Positions 24,124-30,133 of a stretch of DNA of 31,491 nt are shown one piece after another; positions within the stretch are counted from its first letter, which is position 1; every line of letters starts with the position of its first letter. The stretch comes from UBA931 sp036825435. Its GTDB lineage: Bacteria; Pseudomonadota; Gammaproteobacteria; Burkholderiales; Casimicrobiaceae. The notes under the pieces were generated by a model. It searched no databases and was not told the origin of the DNA. It was given only the letters and a program-made list of their open reading frames with translations. The stretch is taken from assembly GCA_036825435.1 (NCBI GenBank), contig DAISYG010000017.1, positions 1 through 31,491 of the forward strand, in the 5' to 3' direction. A program made the position numbers and the translations under genes.

Positions 24124-24716
24124 CGCATTCTACTTACTTTCTTCCCCACCGCTGGCGAGCGGTGGGTTATTTTTGCGTTGAGCATTTCCTCTATTTTTCG
24201 GATTGCCATATCAGAAATTTCGTTGTGCTGCTTTCCTGCTCCGCTTATTTTGGCTTTCCCTTTTTCTTGCTTCAATCCGGTTAATAAAGAAAGAGCCACA
24301 GGCAATCCCCCGAGCTTCAGATTCATGTTTGTGCCGTCCGTTATCACAAGTCCAATTTTTTCCCCTTTTCTCATTTCTCTTCGTGCGCCGAGTATTAAAC
24401 ACTGTTCCCACGGAGAACCATAGGCATCGAAATCAAACACGTTGAAATCGTTTAAGTCTATTGTCCGCATCAGCCGCCTATTGTCTGCAACATAAGCCGC
24501 CCGTTCGTCTTGATACCACTTCATGTCACATCCAACATATGTCTCGGCATCGCACCATACACTATAGAACATCCGGCCAGCACCGCAAAAAGCGTCAAAC
24601 ACTCGCGCGGGCTCGATGTGCTGCAATATTTTTTTACGAAGCGTAATCTTATCGCATCTTGACAATATGTTATTGTTTATTTTTCTCCCGGTAATACCTT
24701 TTGTTATCCTAGCCAT
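24081..24716 (-). CDS. Class I SAM-dependent methyltransferase-like protein (Trm1-like motifs)
   Basis: A 211-aa protein. Residues 39-49 carry a Rossmann motif I (VFDAFCGAGRM), Asp64 in YVGCDMKW is the likely acidic motif II residue, and 95-102 FDFDAYGSPW resembles the D-x-D-P-Y/F-G catalytic region of Trm1-type tRNA guanine N2-methyltransferases. Whether the substrate is RNA or DNA cannot be told. It overlaps the ParB-like gene by 8 nt upstream and meets the DUF5131 gene tail to tail. Genes named three-Cys-motif partner (TcmP), also methyltransferase-like, are known beside DUF5131 genes, so a functional pairing is plausible; this protein is shorter than TcmP. Confidence 0.75.
   Translation of the reverse strand: MARITKGITGRKINNNILSRCDKITLRKKILQHIEPARVFDAFCGAGRMFYSVWCDAETYVGCDMKWYQDERAAYVADNRRLMRTIDLNDFNVFDFDAYGSPWEQCLILGARREMRKGEKIGLVITDGTNMNLKLGGLPVALSLLTGLKQEKGKAKISGAGKQHNEISDMAIRKIEEMLNAKITHRSPAVGKKVSRMRYEAIIFEGLGNSL
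24145..24174 (+). terminator. Terminator of the DUF5131 gene, inside the opposing gene
   Basis: A 9-bp stem (CCCACCGCT pairs with AGCGGTGGG), loop GGCG and tail TTATTTTT lie 22 nt after the DUF5131 stop. The minus-strand side has no T run. The hairpin lies within the coding sequence of the convergent methyltransferase and encodes its residues THRSPAVG. Confidence 0.88.
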
Positions 24717-25314
24717 CTATCGCCACCGTTCCAATCTCGACATCGACCGGCAAATCTTTCATTACGTGACGAATTTGCTTTAACGCCTCGGCTTGATATT
24801 GAATGTCTCCGCGCACGGAAATCCAAAAAGTATCATATGCTTTCCCAGTCTCGATCTGTCTCACCGCACCAACACCGTTGTCTGCATCGTTGCCAAGAAT
24901 CGCATCAAGCTCTGCGTCTGAAAAACCAAGATCGTTGATTGTTTCGCCGGTGCTCAACAAATCGTTGAGCTCGGAAAACAACATCTCGTCGTCCCACTCC
25001 GAATTTTGTGCAATCTTATTATCGGCAAGCACATATTGCCGCTTCTTTGCATCACTCCAACCTGTTGCCACAACAGCAGGTATTTCGAGCATGCCCATTT
25101 TCTTGGCCGCTTCGATTCTCCCGTGACCGGCAATCACATTATTTTTTTCGTCAATCAACACCGGCACGGTGAACCCGTATTTTTTTATCGCAGCGATTAT
25201 CTGGTCAATCTGCTCTTTCGGATGACGGCGTGCATTACGCGTGTACGGTATAAGGTCGCCGATTTTGCGCATCTCAGCCATCTCGGCTGGGTTGATCGTT
25301 GCTGTTTTTTTCAT
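24709..25314 (-). CDS. ParB N-terminal-domain protein
   Basis: A 201-aa protein. Residues about 15-100 form a ParB/sulfiredoxin-like domain: IGDLIPYTRNARRHP, QIIAAIKKYGFTVPVLID, and the GHGR signature in VIAGHGRIEAAKKMG (63-66). The C terminus (about 155-201, YDTFWISVRGDIQYQAEALKQI ... VDVEIGT) is a common companion of phage ParB-like proteins, which often sit next to DNA methylases. Role unknown: DNA binding, nuclease or CTPase-type switching are possible. The first ATG follows directly on a terminator T run and has no ribosome binding site. Met12 or Met15 (weak GAG upstream) could be the true start. Confidence 0.85.
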   Translation of the reverse strand: MKKTATINPAEMAEMRKIGDLIPYTRNARRHPKEQIDQIIAAIKKYGFTVPVLIDEKNNVIAGHGRIEAAKKMGMLEIPAVVATGWSDAKKRQYVLADNKIAQNSEWDDEMLFSELNDLLSTGETINDLGFSDAELDAILGNDADNGVGAVRQIETGKAYDTFWISVRGDIQYQAEALKQIRHVMKDLPVDVEIGTVAIDG

Positions 25315-25347
25315 AAAAAAAGCCCGGCTGTCGTATCAGTCCGGGCT
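25315..25347 (-). terminator. Terminator/attenuator abutting the ParB-like gene (tR'-like)
   Basis: On the minus strand a 7-bp stem (AGCCCGG pairs with CCGGGCT) with a 13-nt loop is followed by seven T that run straight into the ATG of the ParB-like gene. It lies at the end of the gap behind the Q-like gene, downstream of two TTGACA boxes. Confidence 0.82.
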
Positions 25348-25382
25348 GGTGTCAGTTGTTGCATGCTATCGAATTAACCGCT

Positions 25383-25410
25383 ATTTTCCGCATATTTTGC
25401 GGAATGTCAA
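25383..25410 (-). promoter_or_regulatory. Candidate late promoter (pR'-like) with palindromic spacer
   Basis: On the minus strand TTGACA (25410-25405) is a perfect -35. With a 16-nt spacer the -10 is GAAAAT (4 of 6). The spacer forms an inverted repeat: TTCCGCA, 5 nt, TGCGGAA (25386-25404). Predicted start near 25376 gives a leader of about 60 nt ending in the terminator at 25315. Confidence 0.5.
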
Positions 25411-25463
25411 TGTTCAACCTGTTGCCATTTATCGCAATTGTGCAAAGGGAAAATAATCGGCAT

Positions 25464-25493
25464 ATTTTTCTCCCTTTTTCTGCGCGTTGTCAA
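25464..25493 (-). promoter_or_regulatory. Second candidate promoter just after the Q-like gene
   Basis: On the minus strand TTGACA (25493-25488) begins 7 bp after the Q-like stop. An 18-nt spacer leads to AAAAAT (4 of 6). Perfect -35 but weak -10; it may be activated or be the true late promoter instead of the one at 25383. Confidence 0.42.
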
Positions 25494-25499
25494 AAATTA

Positions 25500-26054
25500 T
25501 CATCCAGTTATTCCTGATTTTTTCAACAATTCATCAATTTCGCGCCACGCGGTTGCCTCAGTCTTTTTCAGCGCCGCCACGATTTTGACATTGTGAGCGC
25601 CCGCTGTGTCTCGGTGCACACCACAATAGTCAGCAAGCTTTCCGATTTTCACCGGTGAACCGAAATACTTTTCCACGCACCCGCGCCGCAGCCGGTAATT
25701 ACTCACGCCGCCTGACAGCACGCGCAGCATCTGCACTGACAAAGCGTCGATGGCATGCGTCCACTCTGCGTTTGGTTTTCGTCCGGCACAGCATGTTTTG
25801 CCGCACCCGCACGTCAGGCTCTTCGGCGCGACGCGAGCAATCAGGGCGTATTCGCCGTATCCGCTAACCCGTGACAATTCGGCACGGATCATCCCAGCCT
25901 GTGCCGCGCCGTCAAGCCCGTTCAATCCCTTGCCTTCGCGCCCTGGCGTCTTTCCCAAATTGCGCATCGGTGAGTCAGGGCTTTGCTGGTGCGCATAGTT
26001 AAACGCGAAAACAAGCGCGTTGAATGCGCTCTCAAAAAGATATTCGCCAGTCAC
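25500..26054 (-). CDS. Candidate late antiterminator (Q-like position), zinc/HTH protein
   Basis: A 184-aa protein with a GTG start that overlaps the stop of the 38-aa gene as GTGA. A cysteine cluster at 82, 84, 88 and 89 (TCGCGKTCCAG) suggests metal binding, and residues about 136-165 (KIGKLADYCGVHRDTAGAHNVKIVAAL) read as a helix-turn-helix. Zinc and HTH elements occur in late antiterminators, and the gene is last in the early operon, after NinB, Ref-like and RusA, where lambdoid phages encode Q. Promoter-like and terminator-like elements follow directly. I do not recognise a specific Q family, so the call is an inference from context. Confidence 0.5.
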   Translation of the reverse strand: MTGEYLFESAFNALVFAFNYAHQQSPDSPMRNLGKTPGREGKGLNGLDGAAQAGMIRAELSRVSGYGEYALIARVAPKSLTCGCGKTCCAGRKPNAEWTHAIDALSVQMLRVLSGGVSNYRLRRGCVEKYFGSPVKIGKLADYCGVHRDTAGAHNVKIVAALKKTEATAWREIDELLKKSGITG

Positions 26055-26167
26055 TTGCTTTTCATTTTCAACACGGTTTCAAATGCCACGATTACAACAA
26101 TCGCAGCGCCACTTATCGCGACCAACGAAACAACGAATATCAGCGGTAGATATAAAAACTCGATCAT
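26051..26167 (-). CDS. 38-aa single-pass membrane peptide
   Basis: A 38-codon frame, ATG at 26167 overlapping the RusA stop as ATGA and ending TGA in GTGA overlap with the Q-like start, so it fits exactly between two genes. Residues about 4-30 (LYLPLIFVVSLVAISG then AAIVVIVAF) form one membrane helix with a short basic tail (KMKSK). Function unknown; superinfection exclusion or an inhibitor are possibilities. Confidence 0.62.
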   Translation of the reverse strand: MIEFLYLPLIFVVSLVAISGAAIVVIVAFETVLKMKSK

Positions 26168-26520
26168 CCCGTTACCTCCACCGTAACGCCACCATTTTCC
26201 AACGAATAACTCGTTTCCGCGACGATGCGTTTGATTTGCTTATCGTCGTGGTACGCGATTCCGTTCAGCGCATCCAGCACAACTTTGAGCGAATTATCCA
26301 GATCAATGCACGTTTTGCTTGCCTGCCCTGCTTTTGTTTTCTTCGGATGCAAAAACAATTTCACGGTCACATCACCGTCGATCTTTCGTTCGCCGGTCGC
26401 CAGCGCGACATTGGCGACGTGTTCCTTATACCGCTGCGCCTCAGCAGACCGGACAGTCCGATTACGAAATGTGCGCCAGTAGCGGTTAGTCGATATGGGG
26501 TACGGCAGCTTGAGTATCAT
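26164..26520 (-). CDS. rusA: RusA-family Holliday junction resolvase
   Basis: A 118-aa endonuclease from the chosen ATG at 26520, which has AAAGGA 7 nt upstream; a longer frame to 26604 would run far into the upstream gene. It starts LKLPYPISTNRYWR, the usual RusA opening. The acidic active site is present: Asp73 and Asp75 in CIDLDNSLKVVLDALNG, Lys79, and Asp92/Asp93 in YHDDKQI, corresponding to Asp70, Asp72, Lys76 and Asp91 of E. coli RusA. It resolves four-way DNA junctions during phage recombination and replication. Overlaps the upstream zinc-ribbon gene by 35 nt. Confidence 0.93.
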   Translation of the reverse strand: MILKLPYPISTNRYWRTFRNRTVRSAEAQRYKEHVANVALATGERKIDGDVTVKLFLHPKKTKAGQASKTCIDLDNSLKVVLDALNGIAYHDDKQIKRIVAETSYSLENGGVTVEVTG

Positions 26521-26683
26521 TCGCTGTCCTTTCTTCAAATTCACATAAGCACGAGAAGCACAAAAAGCTTTCCTTCCTATCGTGCACGGTTTTATCGACG
26601 ACATGCTTGCGTACGCGCACCGGCTTTCCGCAACACGAGCACTCTTTCAACGTGCTGTACACTGCTACCTTATCACTACCCAT
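26486..26683 (-). CDS. Small zinc-ribbon-like protein
   Basis: A 65-aa protein from the ATG at 26683, chosen because GAGG lies 6-7 nt upstream; a start four codons earlier is less supported. Two CxxC pairs (ECSCCGKPV and FLCFSCLCEFEE) about 25 residues apart look like a zinc ribbon. It lies between the Ref-like nuclease and RusA in the recombination block. Function unknown; nucleic-acid binding is plausible. Confidence 0.68.
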   Translation of the reverse strand: MGSDKVAVYSTLKECSCCGKPVRVRKHVVDKTVHDRKESFLCFSCLCEFEERTANDTQAAVPHID

Positions 26684-26939
26684 AAAGTACCTCAATCGTT
26701 TTTCCTAATAATTCCAATTCCGTTATTTTCATGACTTTCAACATTGTTTTCTCGCCGTGTACTCCGCATCGCCCGCGATGACACTCTGGACAAAGCGGTA
26801 TCGTCGTGAAATGTCCGCAGCGTCTGCCTTTGATGCGCCCCTCAAGAATGTGATGCACCTCGACCGGGCGCGCACCGCACAGGCAACAGGAAAGCGATGC
26901 GACGCGCTCAAGATGTTTCTTTTCCGCTGCCGTAGTCAT
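26676..26939 (-). CDS. Ref-like HNH nuclease (recombination enhancement)
   Basis: An 87-aa protein with the pattern of the P1 Ref family: KHLERVASLSCCLCG, a His pair VHHILEG (29-30), then HFTTIPLCPECHRGRCGVHG with Cys50, Cys53, His54 and His61. P1 Ref is a RecA-dependent nuclease; this protein is much shorter and resembles the small phage homologues. It overlaps NinB as ATGA and the zinc-ribbon gene by 8 nt, so it belongs to the recombination block. Confidence 0.85.
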   Translation of the reverse strand: MTTAAEKKHLERVASLSCCLCGARPVEVHHILEGRIKGRRCGHFTTIPLCPECHRGRCGVHGEKTMLKVMKITELELLGKTIEVLYG

Positions 26940-27355
26940 TCGAACACCACCCCATATTCCGTCGCCGCATCAACTTCCACGGCTTGCATGTACTCCGTAA
27001 ACTCGCCGACGTTTAACTCCGACGTTGACTTGCGTCTGCTCATGATCTCGCCACCGGGCAAAATCATTTCCACGCGCGGCATGTATTTATTCGCGTAATA
27101 CTCGTGCCACACCATATCGGAAAATTGACGGTTGTTATCCCACGCTTGGTCAGAAATAGTTTTGTAAACGTATCCCCACAGTCGAGCGTTCTGTTGGTTT
27201 GTGCGCTTCTTATCGGAGGTGGTGACGATGATGTGTAGCGGCTTCCCGCTATCAACAGCCGCTTCATAATTTTTCCTGATGAACGCGACAATAGCTTGCC
27301 AAATACCGCGCCGGTCAAGAATGAATTCACGATACAGCGTCGCCATACTCTTCAT
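26936..27355 (-). CDS. ninB: NinB recombination protein
   Basis: A 139-aa protein of the NinB (Orf) family, a single-strand-DNA-binding recombination mediator that substitutes for host RecFOR. Diagnostic parts are LHIIVTTSDKKRTNQQNARLWGYVYKTISDQAW and HEYYANKYMPRVEMILPGGEIMSRRKSTSELNVGEFTEYMQAVEVDAATEYGV. ATG at 27355 is chosen (AAGG about 10 nt upstream, ATG three codons later is the alternative); the frame extends to 27394 but would overlap the upstream gene further. Overlaps the upstream gene by 29 nt. Confidence 0.93.
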   Translation of the reverse strand: MKSMATLYREFILDRRGIWQAIVAFIRKNYEAAVDSGKPLHIIVTTSDKKRTNQQNARLWGYVYKTISDQAWDNNRQFSDMVWHEYYANKYMPRVEMILPGGEIMSRRKSTSELNVGEFTEYMQAVEVDAATEYGVVFE

Positions 27356-27551
27356 CGTTCGCCGCCTTGATCTCGATAAAACTTTCACATTCATCGCTAA
27401 GCGTCAGCGGAATGAAATACGAAAGAAACTTGGCTTCTTTCAGCGCCTGATCACGATCAACGTATCGCGCGCACATTTCGCGTCTATCACACACAACGCC
27501 ACCGTTCTTTCCGATGCATCGCGCAACATCGTTCGGTAATGATCGTTTCAC
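27327..27551 (-). CDS. Small Cys-containing phage protein, unknown
   Basis: A 74-aa protein with a GTG start that overlaps the previous stop as GTGA. It has LPNDVARCIG, CDRREMCARYVDRD, the C-x(n)-C-x5-C-x-R-Y pattern I know from small phage proteins of unknown function, possibly metal binding. The C-terminal half is acidic. It lies between two small genes in the replication-recombination operon. The longer frame to 27623 is rejected because it runs through the previous gene. Confidence 0.68.
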   Translation of the reverse strand: MKRSLPNDVARCIGKNGGVVCDRREMCARYVDRDQALKEAKFLSYFIPLTLSDECESFIEIKAANDEEYGDAVS

Positions 27552-27757
27552 GCTGCATTCCTTTTCTCGTGTGCAAGTTGCGCGCCAATTGCGTTCATAC
27601 CTTGACGCGATTGGTAATACCAAAACTTTTCAGCTTCTACGTCTTCTCGCATTCGTTTCGCGGTGTATGCGATAACCTCTTCGTCGGTTTCGAGAAGACA
27701 ATCACGCATCCACACTTCCATTCGCTTGATTCGCAATTCTGTTTTTGGGTCAGACAT
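27548..27757 (-). CDS. Small helical protein after DnaB, unknown
   Basis: A 69-aa protein from ATG 27757, preceded by the very strong AGGAGGGGG. It overlaps the DnaB end by 8 nt. The sequence is amphipathic-helical (KTELRIKRMEVWMRDCLLETDEEVIAYTAKRM). No family is recognised; a helicase-associated partner is possible from position alone. The longer frame to 27868 lies inside dnaB and is not used. Confidence 0.68.
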   Translation of the reverse strand: MSDPKTELRIKRMEVWMRDCLLETDEEVIAYTAKRMREDVEAEKFWYYQSRQGMNAIGAQLAHEKRNAA

Positions 27758-29099
27758 AAAACCCCCTCCTCTTCGGCGTTTGGATTTCCTTTTCCGGTGG
27801 TCGGTAGTAGCAGTTTTCAAAGCGGCTGTATTCGCCGAGAAACGCCGTGTACACCCTGCCGGTTTCACCTTCGCGGTTTTTGATCACGCCGATTTCAGCG
27901 ATACCTTTCGCGTCGGTATTTGGGTTGTATTCCTCGTCGCGGTACACTGTCATGATCACGTCGGCGTCCTGCTCAATTGCTCCGCTATCGCGCAGATCTG
28001 ATTTCATCGGGCGCTTATCCGTGCGCTCGTCGCACTTGCGCGAAAGCTGCGACAACGCGATCACCGGCACGTCCAATTCGCGCGCCAACAGCTTCAACCC
28101 ACGCGTGATTGTCGATACCTGCTCGTTGCGACTTTGTCCTTGCGCCTCCATGAGTTGGATGTAGTCGATGATGATCAGGTCAAGACCGTAGCGCGCTTTC
28201 TGCTGTCGCGCACGGCTGCGCAATCGCTCTACAGTGAGTCGCGTCGAACTGTCGATGTACACCGTAGCGTTTGAAAGATTCATCGCCTTGGCTTCCAGCC
28301 TGTCCCATTGATCGTTGTTAAATCGTCCGCTCTTGATTGCCTTGAGTTCGATTTTTCCGGTGTTTGCAACGGCGCGCTCAAGCAAACTCGCGGCGGTCAT
28401 TTCGAGCGAAAACACCAGCACGTTTTTTTTCTCGACACCGTTGACCACGCCGATTTGCATCGCAAACGCGGTCTTGCCCATCGCCGGACGCCCAGCAACG
28501 ATGATCAATTCGCCGGCACGCAAGCCGTTGAGTTTCGCATCAAGGTCGCTGACACCCGTCGGCAAGCCTTGAAATTCCTCGCGGTCACGGCGCTCCGAAA
28601 GGTCTCCGACGAAGTCGCCGAGCAACGCAGAAAACGATTTTATTTCCACACCGGCAGACTTGTCGATCATGTCCGCGAGTTGCTTTTGCGTTTCCGAAAT
28701 CAGTTCGTCGGCGGACGTTGCAAGTTCGGTTGCGGCAGCCAAGCGCTCGCCGATTTCCGCAAGCTTCCGTCGCTGCGCTTTATCGCGCACCAATGCCGCG
28801 TAATGCGCCGCGTTTTCTGGCATTACAGCACCGACAACCAGAGCGCCGAGATATTGCAAGTCGCCAACGTCTCCGAGCTTGCCAGCGCGATCTAATGCTT
28901 CGGCAACGGTCACGATGTCCACCGCCTTGCCGTCGCGCAACATGTCGCGCACTGTTGCGAAAATCATTCGGTGCGCGCCGTCCGCAAAGTCTTCAACCGA
29001 TATAAGGTCGCTCACTGGATCAAACTGCCGGTTGTCAGCAAGGATTGATCCGATTACCTGCTGTTCCGCCCCGATGTTATGCAGCCTGTCGGTTTTCAT
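27750..29099 (-). CDS. dnaB: Replicative DNA helicase (DnaB family)
   Basis: A 449-aa hexameric 5'-3' helicase with the usual two-domain layout: N-terminal domain to about 150 (EQQVIGSILADNRQF, VDIVTVAEALDRAGKL), linker, and RecA-like ATPase from about 175 (GLPTGVSDLDAKLNGLRAGELIIVAGRPAMGKT, Walker A at 203-210). Further motifs are VLVFSLEMTAASLLERAVA, the Walker B LIIIDYIQLM, and DSGAIEQDADVIM. GAAGGAA precedes the ATG by about 4 nt. It overlaps the initiator gene by 23 nt, as in a helicase-loader pair, so the phage supplies its own helicase. Confidence 0.97.
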   Translation of the reverse strand: MKTDRLHNIGAEQQVIGSILADNRQFDPVSDLISVEDFADGAHRMIFATVRDMLRDGKAVDIVTVAEALDRAGKLGDVGDLQYLGALVVGAVMPENAAHYAALVRDKAQRRKLAEIGERLAAATELATSADELISETQKQLADMIDKSAGVEIKSFSALLGDFVGDLSERRDREEFQGLPTGVSDLDAKLNGLRAGELIIVAGRPAMGKTAFAMQIGVVNGVEKKNVLVFSLEMTAASLLERAVANTGKIELKAIKSGRFNNDQWDRLEAKAMNLSNATVYIDSSTRLTVERLRSRARQQKARYGLDLIIIDYIQLMEAQGQSRNEQVSTITRGLKLLARELDVPVIALSQLSRKCDERTDKRPMKSDLRDSGAIEQDADVIMTVYRDEEYNPNTDAKGIAEIGVIKNREGETGRVYTAFLGEYSRFENCYYRPPEKEIQTPKRRGFYV

Positions 29100-29931
29100 A
29101 TTTTCCTTCTAAAACTTTTACAAAATTGCTCGGCCTTACCAGCCACTCAAGGTCAGCAGACCACGGCGTTCGGTCTTTGCTTCCGTTGACGCGACCAGTC
29201 AAAAAATCGCTTTCGCTGACGTAGACAAAAAATCTTTTCCACCACGCGACGCCGTCCTCGGTAGTCGCGTAATGTCCTGCTGCGAACATTTCTCGCCATC
29301 GGGATTGCAAAGATTTTTTTCGAACATCATTCCAAACCCTGACTTGCGGTAGAGTCGGTAAAGTCTCGTGATACGCATCGATGATTTGCTGGTGTTGGCA
29401 GTCAGGAAGTTTTGATTTTTTGTCTTTAGGGTGATCGTGAGTCGCGTCAGGCAAGGCGTCGTCAGCAACGCTGGCGACGACTACTCCGTTAGGAGTAGTA
29501 TTTAATTCTTTATCTTTATCTTTATCTTTATCTTTATCTAGCGTTCGCTTGCGTTCGCTTGCGTTCGCTTGCGTTCGTTTTTCCTCTTTTTTCTTCTCAC
29601 GCCACGCTTTTGCACGCTCTGAAGCGCCATCCTCGCGGATTGGTTGTCTTTTTTCCCAACCTGTAACAACGTCTCCGTCCAACAATCTTCCCTGCATTTT
29701 CTCAATAATCGCGGCGATTTTTTGAGGTTCAACGTCAAGCGCGCTTGCTAAATCTTCGCTTGCGTTCGTTTTCGTTCGTCCGCGTTCGCTTGCGTTCGCT
29801 GATGCTTCAACCAATAAAAACAGATAAACACTAATCACTAACGAAATTGGTTGATTGGACAACCGCGCGACCGTCCTGAATTTTGGATCTGTCGGCATGT
29901 CGTGCCATAACCTGAACCATTGATTAGCCAT
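29077..29931 (-). CDS. Phage replication initiation protein (gpO/DnaT-like)
   Basis: A 284-aa protein. The N terminus (MANQWFRLWHDMPTDPKFRTVARLSNQP, about 1-95) is the winged-helix domain of phage replication proteins. A low-complexity centre carries repeated NASER-type and Lys-Asp repeats (about 105-140). The C-terminal part (about 175-284, QIIDAYHETLPTLPQVRVWNDVRKKSLQSRWREMF) resembles the helicase-contacting region of such proteins. It precedes dnaB in the same operon, as O precedes P. GAGG lies 8 nt before the ATG. The repetitive DNA inside the gene is described separately and suggests an origin within the gene, as in lambda O. Confidence 0.85.
   Translation of the reverse strand: MANQWFRLWHDMPTDPKFRTVARLSNQPISLVISVYLFLLVEASANASERGRTKTNASEDLASALDVEPQKIAAIIEKMQGRLLDGDVVTGWEKRQPIREDGASERAKAWREKKKEEKRTQANASERKRTLDKDKDKDKDKELNTTPNGVVVASVADDALPDATHDHPKDKKSKLPDCQHQQIIDAYHETLPTLPQVRVWNDVRKKSLQSRWREMFAAGHYATTEDGVAWWKRFFVYVSESDFLTGRVNGSKDRTPWSADLEWLVRPSNFVKVLEGKYENRQAA
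29480..29580. other. Candidate replication origin inside the initiator gene
   Basis: Four 10-bp units in phase at 29541, 29551, 29561 (GCGTTCGCTT) and 29571 (GCGTTCGTTT) are followed, in the direction of transcription, by five TTTATC hexamers (29509-29538, AT-rich) and an 8-bp stem-loop (ACTACTCC ... GGAGTAGT, 29480-29499). The order iterons, AT-rich tract, inverted repeat copies oriLambda inside gene O. A 10-bp period does not fit codons, so selection on DNA is likely. Confidence 0.6.
29752..29801. repeat. Second decamer array in the initiator gene
   Basis: Five in-phase 10-bp units resembling GCGTTCGCTT: 29752 (ATCTTCGCTT), 29762 (GCGTTCGTTT), 29772 (TCGTTCGTCC), 29782 (GCGTTCGCTT) and 29792 (GCGTTCGCTG). 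They lie 172 bp upstream of the first array on the same strand and encode the NASERGRTKTNASE part of the protein. Confidence 0.65.
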
Positions 29932-30095
29932 TACGCCACCTCACGCCAAAAGAAAAGGAGCGCTGGCAGGGCGGCTGGCGTAGTGCCGTCTTTTCGGTTG
30001 CTATCCTAGCCATGCGCATAGTCGTAAAGCTTATTAGGCGTCCAACGCGATGGCGAAACCAGACAGGTAACGTAAACCCGCCGCGTGGACAGAAG

Positions 30096-30117
30096 AAAAA
30101 ACGCCGTTGCGACGGCG
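30096..30117 (-). terminator. Intrinsic terminator after the 124-aa gene
   Basis: On the minus strand the stem CGCCGT pairs with ACGGCG around a 4-nt CGCA loop, followed by six T. It lies between the small gene ending at 30134 and the initiator gene, so it would limit early transcription before replication genes, as tR1 does in lambda. The rest of the gap (29932-30095) shows no convincing gene. Confidence 0.78.
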
Positions 30118-30133
30118 AAAGGTCGTGATCACT

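Noticed and set aside
26020..26685. Plus-strand frame of 221 codons
   Set aside because: Antisense to RusA and the zinc-ribbon gene; no ribosome binding site and no coherent domain.
29509..29580. Short regular repeats that could be taken for a CRISPR or a microsatellite
   Set aside because: Units are 6 and 10 bp with no spacers, so not CRISPR. A pure microsatellite is possible, but the two phased arrays plus AT tract and stem-loop fit an origin better.
29932..30030. Frame of about 29 codons upstream of the initiator (begins MARIATEK)
   Set aside because: No ribosome binding site and no domain; the gap is better read as leader sequence.
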